Positions 1 through 5,859 of a DNA stretch of 6,218 nucleotides are shown here, piece after piece. Origin of the DNA: Synergistales bacterium (lineage in GTDB: Bacteria > Synergistota > Synergistia > Synergistales > Thermovirgaceae); NCBI GenBank assembly GCA_018434645.1, contig JAHDOX010000108.1, forward strand, positions 1 through 6,218, in the 5' to 3' direction. The translations under genes were made by a program, and so were the position numbers. Below the pieces are notes generated by a model. That model worked only from the letters and a program-made list of their open reading frames with translations, searched no databases and had not been told where the DNA came from. Every line of letters begins with the position of its first letter. The first letter of the stretch is position 1.

Positions 1-720
1 ATTCAAAAGGAAAGCCAATGCGCCCCAGGTAACGGGAAAATCCACGCCTATCCTGTCGAGGGCGAACCACACCAGCACGCCGGTGGAGAGGCTGACCAGG
101 GTTAGCAAGGACAGGTAGCGTCCTATACCTCGGGCGATCGAGTTCATGACGTGCAGCACCGTGCGCGCGTTCTTTTCAGAGAATGAAAGCCGTATCTTCA
201 CGCCGAAATAAGGAGACCCAAGCAGGAGAAAAACCAGAAATATGGCCACCAGGATCAGATTAGATACGAAAGTCACGAAAAACCCTGAAAGCGAAAGAAC
301 ATATCTGCCCACTATGGCTCCGGGGTCAACCTGCCCGAATACGCTGCGGGGGATGTCGAAAGACTGTATATAGGTCTGGAAGAGCTCGTCGAAACGTACC
401 TGGTAGCGCGGGTAAGCCTCTATAAAAATCATGATCCGGCCGTTAAGAAACATGGCCGCTGCAAAGCAAATGCCTATGAAAAGCGCCAGAACAACAGCGG
501 TACTTAACGCCGTTGGAATCCTTCGTTTCGCAAGAAGTCTCACAATGGGAGCAAAAATAAAATAAAGGAGCCACGCAAGAACAAGAGGCAGGATAACGGA
601 CTTGGCCGCCTTGAGGACAACCCCGATGGTTACGATGGCGATAATCGCCAAAAAGACGACTATCAATTTCTCCTCTTGCGTCTGTCCGCCGTTTCTTTTC
701 CCGGCTTTTTCTTCGCTCAT
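1..720 (-). CDS. AI-2E family transporter, 3' end outside window (partial)
   Basis: Polytopic inner-membrane protein of the AI-2E/PerM family (PF01594). Members are tied to autoinducer-2 export or to sodium/proton antiport, so the substrate cannot be assigned here. The first 240 residues are visible; the family is usually about 340-370, so roughly the last third is missing. After a charged N-terminus come hydrophobic segments near residues 20-36, 40-58 and 72-98. A soluble amphipathic stretch follows (about 100-140), then segments near 142-168 and 203-222. The visible end, with GVDFPVTWGALAFLLN at 225-240, is the typical family sequence just before the conserved FIPNIG-like motif. Three ATG codons in a row (726, 723, 720) make the start uncertain. 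I chose 720 because the weak AGAGAG ribosome binding site (729-734) lies 8 bases from it; 723 is equally possible. It lies 115 bases downstream of the RarD gene on the same strand. Confidence 0.92.
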   Translation of the reverse strand, partial: MSEEKAGKRNGGQTQEEKLIVVFLAIIAIVTIGVVLKAAKSVILPLVLAWLLYFIFAPIVRLLAKRRIPTALSTAVVLALFIGICFAAAMFLNGRIMIFIEAYPRYQVRFDELFQTYIQSFDIPRSVFGQVDPGAIVGRYVLSLSGFFVTFVSNLILVAIFLVFLLLGSPYFGVKIRLSFSEKNARTVLHVMNSIARGIGRYLSLLTLVSLSTGVLVWFALDRIGVDFPVTWGALAFLLN

Positions 721-743
721 CATCATCACTCTCTGTAACTGAA

Positions 744-798
744 ATAGCACGTGCAAAAGCTTGCCGGACACAGCAGGAGTCCAACAAGCCGGTGCTAT
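744..798 (-). promoter_or_regulatory. Structured leader hairpin before the AI-2E gene
   Basis: Three nested complementary arms are visible: ATAGCAC 744-750 with GTGCTAT 792-798, GCTTG 759-763 with CAAGC 785-789, and GGAC 766-769 with GTCC 779-782, around a 9-base loop. That is 16 base pairs with internal loops, within the untranslated leader between RarD and the AI-2E gene. There is no following T-tract, so it is not a classical terminator. It could be a processing or translational control hairpin, or chance. Confidence 0.35.
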
Positions 799-812
799 GC
801 ACTTTTCGTTCC

Positions 813-818
813 ATTATA
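813..818 (-). promoter_or_regulatory. Candidate -10 box (TATAAT) for the AI-2E gene
   Basis: A perfect TATAAT reads on the minus strand 17 bases after the RarD stop codon. The hexamer 17 bases upstream, CTGTAG, is a poor -35 match and lies at the very end of the RarD coding region. If used, it would give a leader of roughly 80 bases that contains the hairpin at 744-798. The single-box match makes this only a candidate. Confidence 0.4.
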
Positions 819-835
819 CAGGGATTTTCCATATC

Positions 836-1762
836 CTACAGAGAAGATCCCGGCTTGACCGAACGCCTGGCCACCATGATGCTTTCCGCTGTATAAAGAG
901 CCAGTGCCGTCCAGACACAGGCGAATGTGATCATCTGGATCCTCGCCAGGGGTTCCTTATACAAAAAAACTCCCAAAAGAAACGAAATCGTCGGGCTTAT
1001 GTACTGGGTGATTCCTACGGTGACAAGTCGAAGCCGTCTTGCCCCGTAAGCGAAACAGAAAAGGGGGACTGATGTCACGGCACCCGTTGCCACAAGGAAG
1101 AAATCCCTTCGCACCGAACCAGAAAGAAAGGCGCCCTCGCCTGCTGAAGCAAGGAACAAAAGATAAGCCAACGCGGGGACGGCCAGCACGAGCGTCTCCG
1201 CAAAAAGTCCGGCAACCGCTCCCACTGGAGTCACCTTGCGAATCAACCCGTACAGAGCAAAGGAAATCGCAAGCCCTATAGCCGCCAACGGCAGCTTGCC
1301 GAATTCAACCAGCTGTAAAGCCAGGCCCGCCGCGGCTGTGCCGATAGCAACCCACTGAATGGTCCTCAGACGATCCCTGAAGAATATGAAGCCGAAAAAG
1401 ATCGTCACCAGCGGGTTAATGTAATACCCCAAACTTACCTCCAGCACACGCCCTGCATTTACCGCCCAGATGTATATGAGCCAGTTCAACCCCACGGATA
1501 TGCCACTCAAGCAAAGAAGTATGGGCACCCGTGGAGTCCGGAAAATTGCCGGTATCTCCCCCAGACGTTTTTGCACCGCGAGGACAACGAAAACGAAAAC
1601 CAAAGACCATATGATCCGATGACAAAGTATCTCCAACGCAGGGACGTCCTCAAGCTGTTTCCAGAATACGGGCAGAACCCCCCACAAGGAAAACGCCGCG
1701 ACTGCGGCAAAAATTCCGGCACGTTCCCGGGAAAGCCTTGTCGTATCTTCGCCGGCTATCAT
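836..1762 (-). CDS. rarD: RarD-type EamA family permease
   Basis: A 308-residue integral membrane protein of the drug/metabolite transporter superfamily, RarD subfamily (TIGR00688 type), with two tandem EamA halves and about ten predicted membrane helices. RarD proteins are annotated as chloramphenicol-sensitivity proteins, and their natural substrate is not established. Diagnostic stretches are visible: FSLWGVLPVFWK (24-35), NWLIYIWAVNAGRVLEVSLG (93-112) followed by YYINPLVT, YGLIRKVTPVGAVAGLFAET (171-190), and TSVPLFCFAYGARRLRLVTV (230-249) followed by GITQYISPT. The length is normal, with no frameshift. The ATG at 1762 is preceded by AAAGGGG with 6 bases of spacing, which supports this start. 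It lies 127 bases downstream of the aminotransferase gene and 115 bases upstream of the AI-2E gene, all on the same strand. A drug-resistance role should not be assumed. Export of an amino acid or related metabolite would fit the neighbours but is inference. Confidence 0.93.
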   Translation of the reverse strand: MIAGEDTTRLSRERAGIFAAVAAFSLWGVLPVFWKQLEDVPALEILCHRIIWSLVFVFVVLAVQKRLGEIPAIFRTPRVPILLCLSGISVGLNWLIYIWAVNAGRVLEVSLGYYINPLVTIFFGFIFFRDRLRTIQWVAIGTAAAGLALQLVEFGKLPLAAIGLAISFALYGLIRKVTPVGAVAGLFAETLVLAVPALAYLLFLASAGEGAFLSGSVRRDFFLVATGAVTSVPLFCFAYGARRLRLVTVGITQYISPTISFLLGVFLYKEPLARIQMITFACVWTALALYTAESIMVARRSVKPGSSL

Positions 1763-1827
1763 CTTGTTCCCCTTTCTTTGCTTTCAATCAATACAGCAAT
1801 ACCTGGACGTGCCACATAAAAGATTGA

Positions 1828-1852
1828 GGCCGGGCTCTAAATCCGCCCGGCC
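1828..1852 (-). terminator. GC-rich hairpin after the aminotransferase gene, possible terminator
   Basis: A perfect 8-bp stem (GGCCGGGC 1828-1835 with GCCCGGCC 1845-1852) encloses a 9-base loop. On the minus strand it is followed by TCAATCTTTTATG, a weak T-tract. It sits 37 bases after the aminotransferase stop and 65 bases before the RarD start, so it would attenuate rather than fully end transcription into rarD. On the plus strand a TTGATTTTTTAT run begins 14 bases after the stem, too far for a standard terminator. Confidence 0.45.
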
Positions 1853-1889
1853 GAAGGGAACACAATTTGATTTTTTATCTCTTTCGGCC

Positions 1890-3065
1890 TCAGGAAAGTT
1901 TCTTTTCCACTGCCTCCAACGCCCCACCTATATCTGCGCCAAAACCCTGCTTCCTCAGCACGGTGCCGAAAGCCGCGAGGAAGAAAACCACGTTTTCCTT
2001 GTTCGAGCCGCTTCCCATTAGACCCACGCGGAGTATCTTGCCCTTGAGTTCGCCCAGGCCGGACCCGATCTCGACGGAATACTGGGACATGAGGTCCTTC
2101 CTGACGGCCGCCTCGTCCACCCCTTCCGGGACAACGATCGAAGTAAGGCTCGGCAGCCTGTATTCCTTGTCTACCAGGAGCTTGACCCCCAGGGCCTCAA
2201 GACCGTCCCAAAGGGCTTCGGCGTTTCTTCTGTGGCGCCGCCATCTGTTTTCCAGACCCTCTTCGGCGATTATCCTCAAGGCCTCGTTCAAGCCGTAAAT
2301 CATGTTTATCGGCGCCGTGTGATGGTAGAAACGCTCCTGACCCCAATAGCGCATGATCATCGTCAGGTCGAGGTACCAGCTTTGGACCTTTTGCTGCCTG
2401 TTCTTGATGTGCTCCACAGCACGCGGATTGACGGTTACCGGGGCAAGGCCCGGAGGGCAGGCAAGGCATTTCTGGGTACCGCTATATACCATGTCGAGGC
2501 CCAGTCGATCCACGGGCACTTCCATGCCACCGAGCGAAGTGACCGCGTCGACCAGTACAAACATCCCGGCGTCGTGTGCTGCCTTCGCTATATCATCAAG
2601 AGGCTGAAGCACACCCGTTGAGGTCTCGGCATGGACAATGCCCACCACCTTGGCATCAGGGTTATCCTTGATAGCCCTGGCCACATCTTCAGGGTCTATG
2701 GGCTTGCCCATGGGCGCAGAAACGGTAACCACCTCAGCTCCGCAACGTTCCGCCACGTCGACCATCCTGGTCCCGAACACGCCGTGGGTGCATATGATGA
2801 CTTTGTCTCCTCTTTCGATCATATTGACGCAGGCCGTTTCCATTCCGGCGCTTCCTGTGCCCGACATGGCTACCGTCAATTCATTTTTCGTCTGGAAGAC
2901 ATACCGGAGCAGGTCTCTCGTTTCGTCCATGATTGCGACGAAATCCTTATCCAGGTGCCCAAGCGTCGGCTCCGAAAGCGCTCGCAGTACCCTGCTTTCA
3001 ACGGGCGTCGGCCCAGGCCCGAGTAAAAGTTTTTCGGGAACGTTTCTAGGGTTTTCCAGTTTCAT
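1890..3065 (-). CDS. Class V PLP aminotransferase, alanine-glyoxylate / serine-pyruvate type
   Basis: Cytosolic fold-type I pyridoxal-phosphate enzyme (Aminotran_5) of the AGT/SPT group, which transfers amino groups from alanine or serine to glyoxylate or pyruvate. Start ATG 3065 gives 391 residues, normal for the family. Visible motifs: LLLGPGPTPV (13-22) at the N-terminal substrate loop; SGTGS (68-72) in the cofactor phosphate site; HAETSTG (145-151); LVDAVTS with Asp173 contacting the pyridine nitrogen; SGTQK with Lys199 as the expected Schiff-base lysine, followed by CLACPPG; FYHHTAP (246-252); and Arg346 in KILRVGLMG as the likely substrate-carboxylate binder. An in-frame GTG at 3074 overlaps the strong AGGAGG (3074-3079), whereas ATG 3065 lies 8 bases past it, so ATG is preferred. 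The exact donor and acceptor cannot be read from sequence; (S)-ureidoglycine-glyoxylate or phosphonate transaminases are less likely relatives. Confidence 0.93.
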   Translation of the reverse strand: MKLENPRNVPEKLLLGPGPTPVESRVLRALSEPTLGHLDKDFVAIMDETRDLLRYVFQTKNELTVAMSGTGSAGMETACVNMIERGDKVIICTHGVFGTRMVDVAERCGAEVVTVSAPMGKPIDPEDVARAIKDNPDAKVVGIVHAETSTGVLQPLDDIAKAAHDAGMFVLVDAVTSLGGMEVPVDRLGLDMVYSGTQKCLACPPGLAPVTVNPRAVEHIKNRQQKVQSWYLDLTMIMRYWGQERFYHHTAPINMIYGLNEALRIIAEEGLENRWRRHRRNAEALWDGLEALGVKLLVDKEYRLPSLTSIVVPEGVDEAAVRKDLMSQYSVEIGSGLGELKGKILRVGLMGSGSNKENVVFFLAAFGTVLRKQGFGADIGGALEAVEKKLS

Positions 3066-3087
3066 TACTTGCACCTCCTGCTTTCAC

Positions 3088-3112
3088 CTCTTGCAACCTT
3101 TTTTCGCAAGAG
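3088..3112 (-). promoter_or_regulatory. Leader hairpin just upstream of the aminotransferase ribosome binding site
   Basis: A perfect 7-bp inverted repeat (CTCTTGC 3088-3094, GCAAGAG 3106-3112) has an 11-base loop reading GAAAAAAGGTT on the transcribed minus strand. It ends 8 bases before the AGGAGG at 3074-3079. It lacks a trailing T-tract in either direction, so it is not a terminator. Position suggests influence on translation or mRNA stability, which is inference. Confidence 0.35.
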
Positions 3113-3138
3113 CCTTGATGTTTGTTTTTACATAGACA

Positions 3139-3168
3139 AGTATAAATGAAAGGACCTTCTTTCTCCAA
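3139..3168 (-). promoter_or_regulatory. Candidate promoter for the aminotransferase gene
   Basis: On the minus strand TTGGAG (3163-3168) and TATACT (3139-3144) are separated by 18 bases. The -10 box matches consensus at five of six positions; the -35 is weak. It starts at the end of the small upstream gene and would give a leader of about 65 bases that includes the hairpin at 3088-3112. Confidence 0.35.
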
Positions 3169-3399
3169 TCACCGCACTCTCTCTTCGGGCCTGCCGCCGA
3201 TCCTTTCGTAGCCCATCCTCCTGCAGAACTCCATGATCTCCTCCAGGCGGCATATCTCACCGTAGTACAAGGCCTCCACTTCCGCAGAGACCCGAAACAG
3301 TTTTCGTTCCTGCGGGTCCGAATACAATTCTTCACTGTCCGTCTCGATACAGGGATTCCCTTTGCCGCAGGGTTTCTTTTCGCACCGGTCGCAACGCAT
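3169..3399 (-). CDS. Small cysteine-rich protein resembling a truncated DUF1847 N-terminus
   Basis: A 76-residue protein. The N-terminus has cysteines at positions 3, 6, 11 and 17 (CxxC-x4-C-x5-C), a likely metal-binding knuckle, with further cysteines at 50 and 59. The segment from about 36 to 68 (Ala/Glu-rich helix, YYGEICRLEEIMEFCRRMGY, then ERIG) resembles from memory the N-terminal region of DUF1847 proteins, where a similar helix and MGY-kkIG motif lead into a longer domain with more cysteines. Here the reading frame instead ends eight residues later in GRPEERVR, so the expected remaining two thirds are absent. No continuation is apparent in the other frames before the aminotransferase gene. 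The start is well supported: GGAGGG (3406-3411) lies 6 bases before ATG 3399. It is therefore probably expressed, either as a natural mini-protein or as a decayed remnant. It is divergent from the cysteine hydrolase gene. Function is unknown. Confidence 0.68.
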   Translation of the reverse strand: MRCDRCEKKPCGKGNPCIETDSEELYSDPQERKLFRVSAEVEALYYGEICRLEEIMEFCRRMGYERIGGRPEERVR

Positions 3400-3405
3400 C
3401 AGAGT

Positions 3406-3411
3406 CCCTCC
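3406..3411 (-). promoter_or_regulatory. Strong ribosome binding site of the small cysteine-rich gene
   Basis: GGAGGG on the minus strand, 6 bases upstream of ATG 3399. It is the main evidence that this short reading frame is a real gene and not noise. Confidence 0.7.
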
Positions 3412-3483
3412 GTTCTTTCAAATTATCTTTATCTAACCTTAATAATAGAAAAAGTGCAAATTTTCTTCCGAGTTGCGACCTTG

Positions 3484-3512
3484 TTTACAGACTTGTACAT
3501 AAGTACGAAAAT
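3484..3512 (+). promoter_or_regulatory. Candidate promoter of the cysteine hydrolase gene
   Basis: TTTACA (3484-3489, five of six to the -35 consensus) and GAAAAT (3507-3512, four of six to the -10) are spaced by 17 bases, giving a very short leader before AAGGAG (3521-3526). The spacer contains the imperfect dyad CTTGTACATAAGTACGAA, a possible operator. The surrounding 3400-3534 region is AT-rich and must also hold the divergent promoter for the small cysteine-rich gene, for which I see no convincing -35/-10 pair. Confidence 0.35.
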
Positions 3513-3534
3513 CAGTTTGAAAGGAGTGACCGGC

Positions 3535-4332
3535 ATGACAAGGTATGACCTGCTCATTGTGGACGTCCAGAACGATTTCTGCCATCCAGACGGGGCCTTG
3601 TTCGTTCCCGGGGCGCCTGAGGATACCCGGAGACTTTGCTGCCTGCTGGACCATCTCGCGGAAACGGAAAGAATCAGGAATTTTCATATTACCCTGGACA
3701 CCCATTTTGTCTTCGACATTTCCCATCCCGCCTTCTGGCGCGACGAAAAAGGCGACAACGCCGAACCTTTTACGCAAATAGGACAAAATGACCTCGCGTC
3801 GGGGAAATGGAGCCCCGCCGACCCATCTGCCAGGGAAAGGGTCTTGAAATACCTCGAAAAACTTGAATCCACAGGTAAATACCGCCACACGATCTGGCCC
3901 GAGCACTGTATCCTCGGATCCCGGGGACACTGCATGGACGAGGCTGTCCACAAGCGAGTCACCGCCTGGGAACGCCGTGAAGGCAGGCGCTCCGATTACG
4001 TACTCAAGGGCATGAACGCCTGGACGGAACATTATTCGGCCATCAAGGCCGAGGTGGAAGACCCGGAAGACCCTGGCACCCTCGTTAACAAACGACTTCT
4101 GGAAGACCTTTTAACGGCGGAATGGGTTCTCATTTCAGGGCAGGCCCTGAGTCACTGCGTAGGTAATACACTGAAAGACATGATGGAAATATTGGAGCCT
4201 TCCGAATTGAGCAAGCTTGTGTTGCTGGAAGACGCCACCAGCAGCGTTCCCGGTTTCGAAGAATCGGGGGAACAGATCCTTTATGAAGCCAAAATGGCCG
4301 GGGTCCGCATTTGCAGGACCAACGACATCTGA
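3535..4332 (+). CDS. Isochorismatase / nicotinamidase-like cysteine hydrolase
   Basis: A cytosolic 265-residue amidase-type enzyme of the isochorismatase-like superfamily. The strand-1 motif LLIVDVQNDF supplies catalytic Asp10; YVLKGMNAWTEHYS supplies Lys158; and ISGQALSHCVGNT supplies the nucleophile Cys208, completing the Asp-Lys-Cys triad. A nicotinamidase-like metal site is suggested by Asp55 and His57 (LDTH) and His124 in IWPEHC. These features favour nicotinamidase-type amide hydrolysis (nicotinamide to nicotinate plus ammonia, NAD salvage) over isochorismate cleavage, but the protein is longer than typical bacterial PncA (about 180-220), with extra sequence between the LDTH motif and IWPEHC (roughly 61-118), so the substrate may differ. 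An in-frame ATG at 3454 would add 27 residues, but AAGGAG at 3521-3526, 8 bases before ATG 3535, and the conserved motif directly after it fix the start. It is a lone gene, divergent from the cysteine-rich gene and convergent with the symporter gene. Confidence 0.88.
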   Translation: MTRYDLLIVDVQNDFCHPDGALFVPGAPEDTRRLCCLLDHLAETERIRNFHITLDTHFVFDISHPAFWRDEKGDNAEPFTQIGQNDLASGKWSPADPSARERVLKYLEKLESTGKYRHTIWPEHCILGSRGHCMDEAVHKRVTAWERREGRRSDYVLKGMNAWTEHYSAIKAEVEDPEDPGTLVNKRLLEDLLTAEWVLISGQALSHCVGNTLKDMMEILEPSELSKLVLLEDATSSVPGFEESGEQILYEAKMAGVRICRTNDI

Positions 4333-4358
4333 GTGAAAAGGAATAACAGGGGGACTAT

Positions 4359-4401
4359 AAAAGTGAAGCCGGATCCCGAAAGAGTCCGGCTTCACTTTTT
4401 T
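4359..4401. terminator. Bidirectional rho-independent terminator between convergent genes
   Basis: A perfect 15-bp stem (4359-4373 with 4385-4399, core GTGAAGCCGGA / TCCGGCTTCAC) encloses an 11-base loop. Its arms begin with A4 and end with T4, and the plus-strand T-run continues to 4401, so it can terminate both the hydrolase (27 bases after its stop) and the symporter (21 bases after its stop). Confidence 0.93.
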
Positions 4402-4421
4402 GACGGATTTGAAACGCCGCG

Positions 4422-5705
4422 CTATTCCCAGGCCGTGGTATCGATCATCTTTTCGCTTTTCGCCACCAGCGTGGTCCCTACAAGGTCGCCGGTGACGTTG
4501 ATGCAGGTACGGCCCATGTCGAGTATAGCGTCGATTCCCAGGATCATGGCATAGGCCGCTGCGATGGGCGAACCCTCATGCAGGGGAAGACCGACGGTTT
4601 CAAGAACCATCAGGAGCATGATGGCACCGGCCCCCGGCACTCCGGCAGTCCCGATGGAGGCCAGAACGGCTGTGAGAATGACAGTAAGCTGCTGCGGCAG
4701 TGTCAGCGGCATACCCACGGCGAAACCGATGAAAAGGGCGCAGACTCCCTGGTAGATAGCCGTCCCGTCCATGTTGATGGTGGCACCTATGGGAAGGGTG
4801 AAAGAATAGATGTTACGCGGGATGCCCAGATTTTCCTCGGCGTTCCTCATGGTCACAGGCAGTGTACCGCTGCTGCTGCGGGTGACGAAGGCGGTGACCA
4901 TGGCTTCCCTGGCTCCACGGAGAAACTTGACAAAACTGAGCCTGTTAAGTGTGAGCAAACCTCCGTATACGACTATGACATGAATAATGTACCCCAGGAA
5001 ACAGGCCAGGGTTACCACACCCAGGGGACCCACCACTTTCGGTCCCTGTTTCGCGAAAACCACTGCTATCAATGCGAATACGCCTATCGGCGCGTACTGA
5101 AGCACCCACTTGACGATGATGTACATTACTTCCGCGGCTCCGTCGAAGACGTTGTAGATAATTTCTCCCGCGTTTCTGATGCGTTCGTTGCTGCTGATCT
5201 TCAGGTAGCTGACGCCGATGCCGAATATGACGGCAAAGAAAATGGTCGGCAATACCGCCCCTGTTGTGAGGGCTCCAAAGGGGTTGGTGGGTATAATATT
5301 AAGAAAAGTGTTCACTACAGATGGCTTTTCAAGTGCCCTGCCTGCCGCCTCGCCGACGGCCCCGAGGTCAAGTCCGAGACCGGGTTTGAAGATATTTCCC
5401 ATGAGTAGCCCGACCGCTACCGCAAAAGCGGACGTTATCAAATAGTACACCACAATCTTGATGCCCACTTTGCCCAGCTCGGCAGGGCTGATACCTGCGG
5501 CGCCTATTACCAGGGTCGTAAGGATTAGAGGCATAACGATCATTTGTAATAAACGCACGAATAGATTTCCGAAAGGTTCGACCCAAAGAATCGATTCTCC
5601 GGCTACGAGACCGACTATTCCTCCAAGCACCAGGCCTATCAGAATCCGGATCAGCAGATTCGACTTAAAGTACCAGTCGAACATTCCTTTGCGCTCGTTA
5701 CTCAA
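4422..5705 (-). CDS. gltP: Glutamate/aspartate:cation symporter (DAACS family, GltP/GltT-like)
   Basis: Inner-membrane secondary transporter of the dicarboxylate/amino acid:cation symporter family (PF00375), 427 residues, full length. From memory it is strikingly close to the Pyrococcus GltPh aspartate transporter along the whole chain, for example PFGNLFVRLLQMIVMP (44-59) and IIPTNPFGAL (137-146). The re-entrant hairpin 1 motif RSSSGTLPVTM (276-286), the NMDGT cation motif of helix 7 (311-315), the hairpin 2 tip GTAGVPGAGA (352-361) and helix 8 DMGRTCINVTGD (396-407) are all present. Asp396, Arg399, Thr400, Asn403 and Asp407 match the GltPh residues that bind an acidic amino acid, with the arginine reading the side-chain carboxylate. 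Glutamate or aspartate uptake driven by sodium or protons is therefore likely. Start TTG 5705 follows GGAGGTGA (5712-5719) by 6 bases; the internal ATG at residue 8 has an AAAGGA touching it and is less suitable. Transcription is likely from 5766-5793. Confidence 0.95.
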   Translation of the reverse strand: MSNERKGMFDWYFKSNLLIRILIGLVLGGIVGLVAGESILWVEPFGNLFVRLLQMIVMPLILTTLVIGAAGISPAELGKVGIKIVVYYLITSAFAVAVGLLMGNIFKPGLGLDLGAVGEAAGRALEKPSVVNTFLNIIPTNPFGALTTGAVLPTIFFAVIFGIGVSYLKISSNERIRNAGEIIYNVFDGAAEVMYIIVKWVLQYAPIGVFALIAVVFAKQGPKVVGPLGVVTLACFLGYIIHVIVVYGGLLTLNRLSFVKFLRGAREAMVTAFVTRSSSGTLPVTMRNAEENLGIPRNIYSFTLPIGATINMDGTAIYQGVCALFIGFAVGMPLTLPQQLTVILTAVLASIGTAGVPGAGAIMLLMVLETVGLPLHEGSPIAAAYAMILGIDAILDMGRTCINVTGDLVGTTLVAKSEKMIDTTAWE

Positions 5706-5711
5706 GGCAAT

Positions 5712-5719
5712 TCACCTCC
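5712..5719 (-). promoter_or_regulatory. Ribosome binding site that fixes the TTG start of the symporter
   Basis: GGAGGTGA on the minus strand, 6 bases before the TTG at 5705. No in-frame ATG is available at a suitable distance, so this supports a non-ATG start. Confidence 0.75.
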
Positions 5720-5765
5720 ACTCAGAATGTTTGGGCGGTTTCCTGTAAACACTCACCCTTTTTAA

Positions 5766-5793
5766 TTTATATAACACCCTGCCTGGGAAGCAA
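5766..5793 (-). promoter_or_regulatory. Candidate sigma-70 promoter of the symporter gene
   Basis: On the minus strand TTGCTT (5788-5793) and TATAAA (5766-5771) are spaced by 16 bases. The first transcribed base would fall near 5759, giving a leader of about 54 bases. It is the best promoter match in this gap and lies directly downstream of a repeated 13-bp box. Confidence 0.5.
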
Positions 5794-5798
5794 ATTCA

Positions 5799-5811
5799 CC
5801 ATATGGTCCAT
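5799..5811. repeat. 13-bp box, copy 1 (CCATATGGTCCAT), possible operator
   Basis: It matches the box at 5852-5864 at 12 of 13 positions. Its left half lies in the perfect 10-bp palindrome ACCATATGGT (5798-5807). It begins 5 bases upstream of the proposed -35 box of the symporter, centred near -46 from the inferred start of transcription, a usual activator position. Confidence 0.45.
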
Positions 5812-5827
5812 TTTAATCTATTTTACC

Positions 5828-5859
5828 CCAAGTGGGGGGCTTTTGCACCCCCCATTTGG
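5828..5859. repeat. Inverted repeat with G6/C6 core between symporter and regulator genes
   Basis: Arms 5828-5839 and 5848-5859 pair over 12 positions (CCAAGTGGGGGG with CCCCCCATTTGG), with one G-T wobble on the plus strand that becomes a mismatch on the minus strand. The loop is 8 bases. It could be the end of the response-regulator transcript (21 bases after its stop), but the following minus-strand sequence GGTAAAATAG has no T-tract. It overlaps box copy 2. Confidence 0.45.

Noticed and set aside
443..832. A 129-codon minus-strand frame spanning the AI-2E start region
   Set aside because: It overlaps the AI-2E coding region in another frame, and its translation, rich in Cys, Arg and Ser, has no family resemblance.
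836..1762. Calling rarD an antibiotic resistance gene
   Set aside because: The family name comes from a chloramphenicol phenotype; the sequence gives no evidence for drug export.
1867..3135. Several plus-strand open frames (including 1867-2298, 2232-2621, 2631-3026, 2638-3135)
   Set aside because: All lie antisense to the aminotransferase gene and give low-complexity or composition-driven translations with no domain.
3084..3335. An 83-codon minus-strand frame that could be the lost remainder of the small cysteine-rich gene after a frameshift
   Set aside because: Its sequence beyond the truncation point shows none of the pattern expected for the rest of a DUF1847 protein, so a simple frameshift does not explain the short length.
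3454..3534. N-terminal 27-residue extension of the cysteine hydrolase from ATG 3454
   Set aside because: It runs through the promoter region, lacks a ribosome binding site and precedes the family's natural start; AAGGAG at 3521-3526 marks ATG 3535.
3439..4032. A 197-codon minus-strand open frame opposite the cysteine hydrolase
   Set aside because: It overlaps the hydrolase, which has all catalytic motifs. This frame shows no family motif or convincing ribosome binding site.
4578..5408. A 276-codon plus-strand open frame
   Set aside because: It is fully antisense to the symporter gene, whose protein is clearly conserved. Its translation is hydrophilic, with no recognisable domain, and it is a mirror of symporter codon use.
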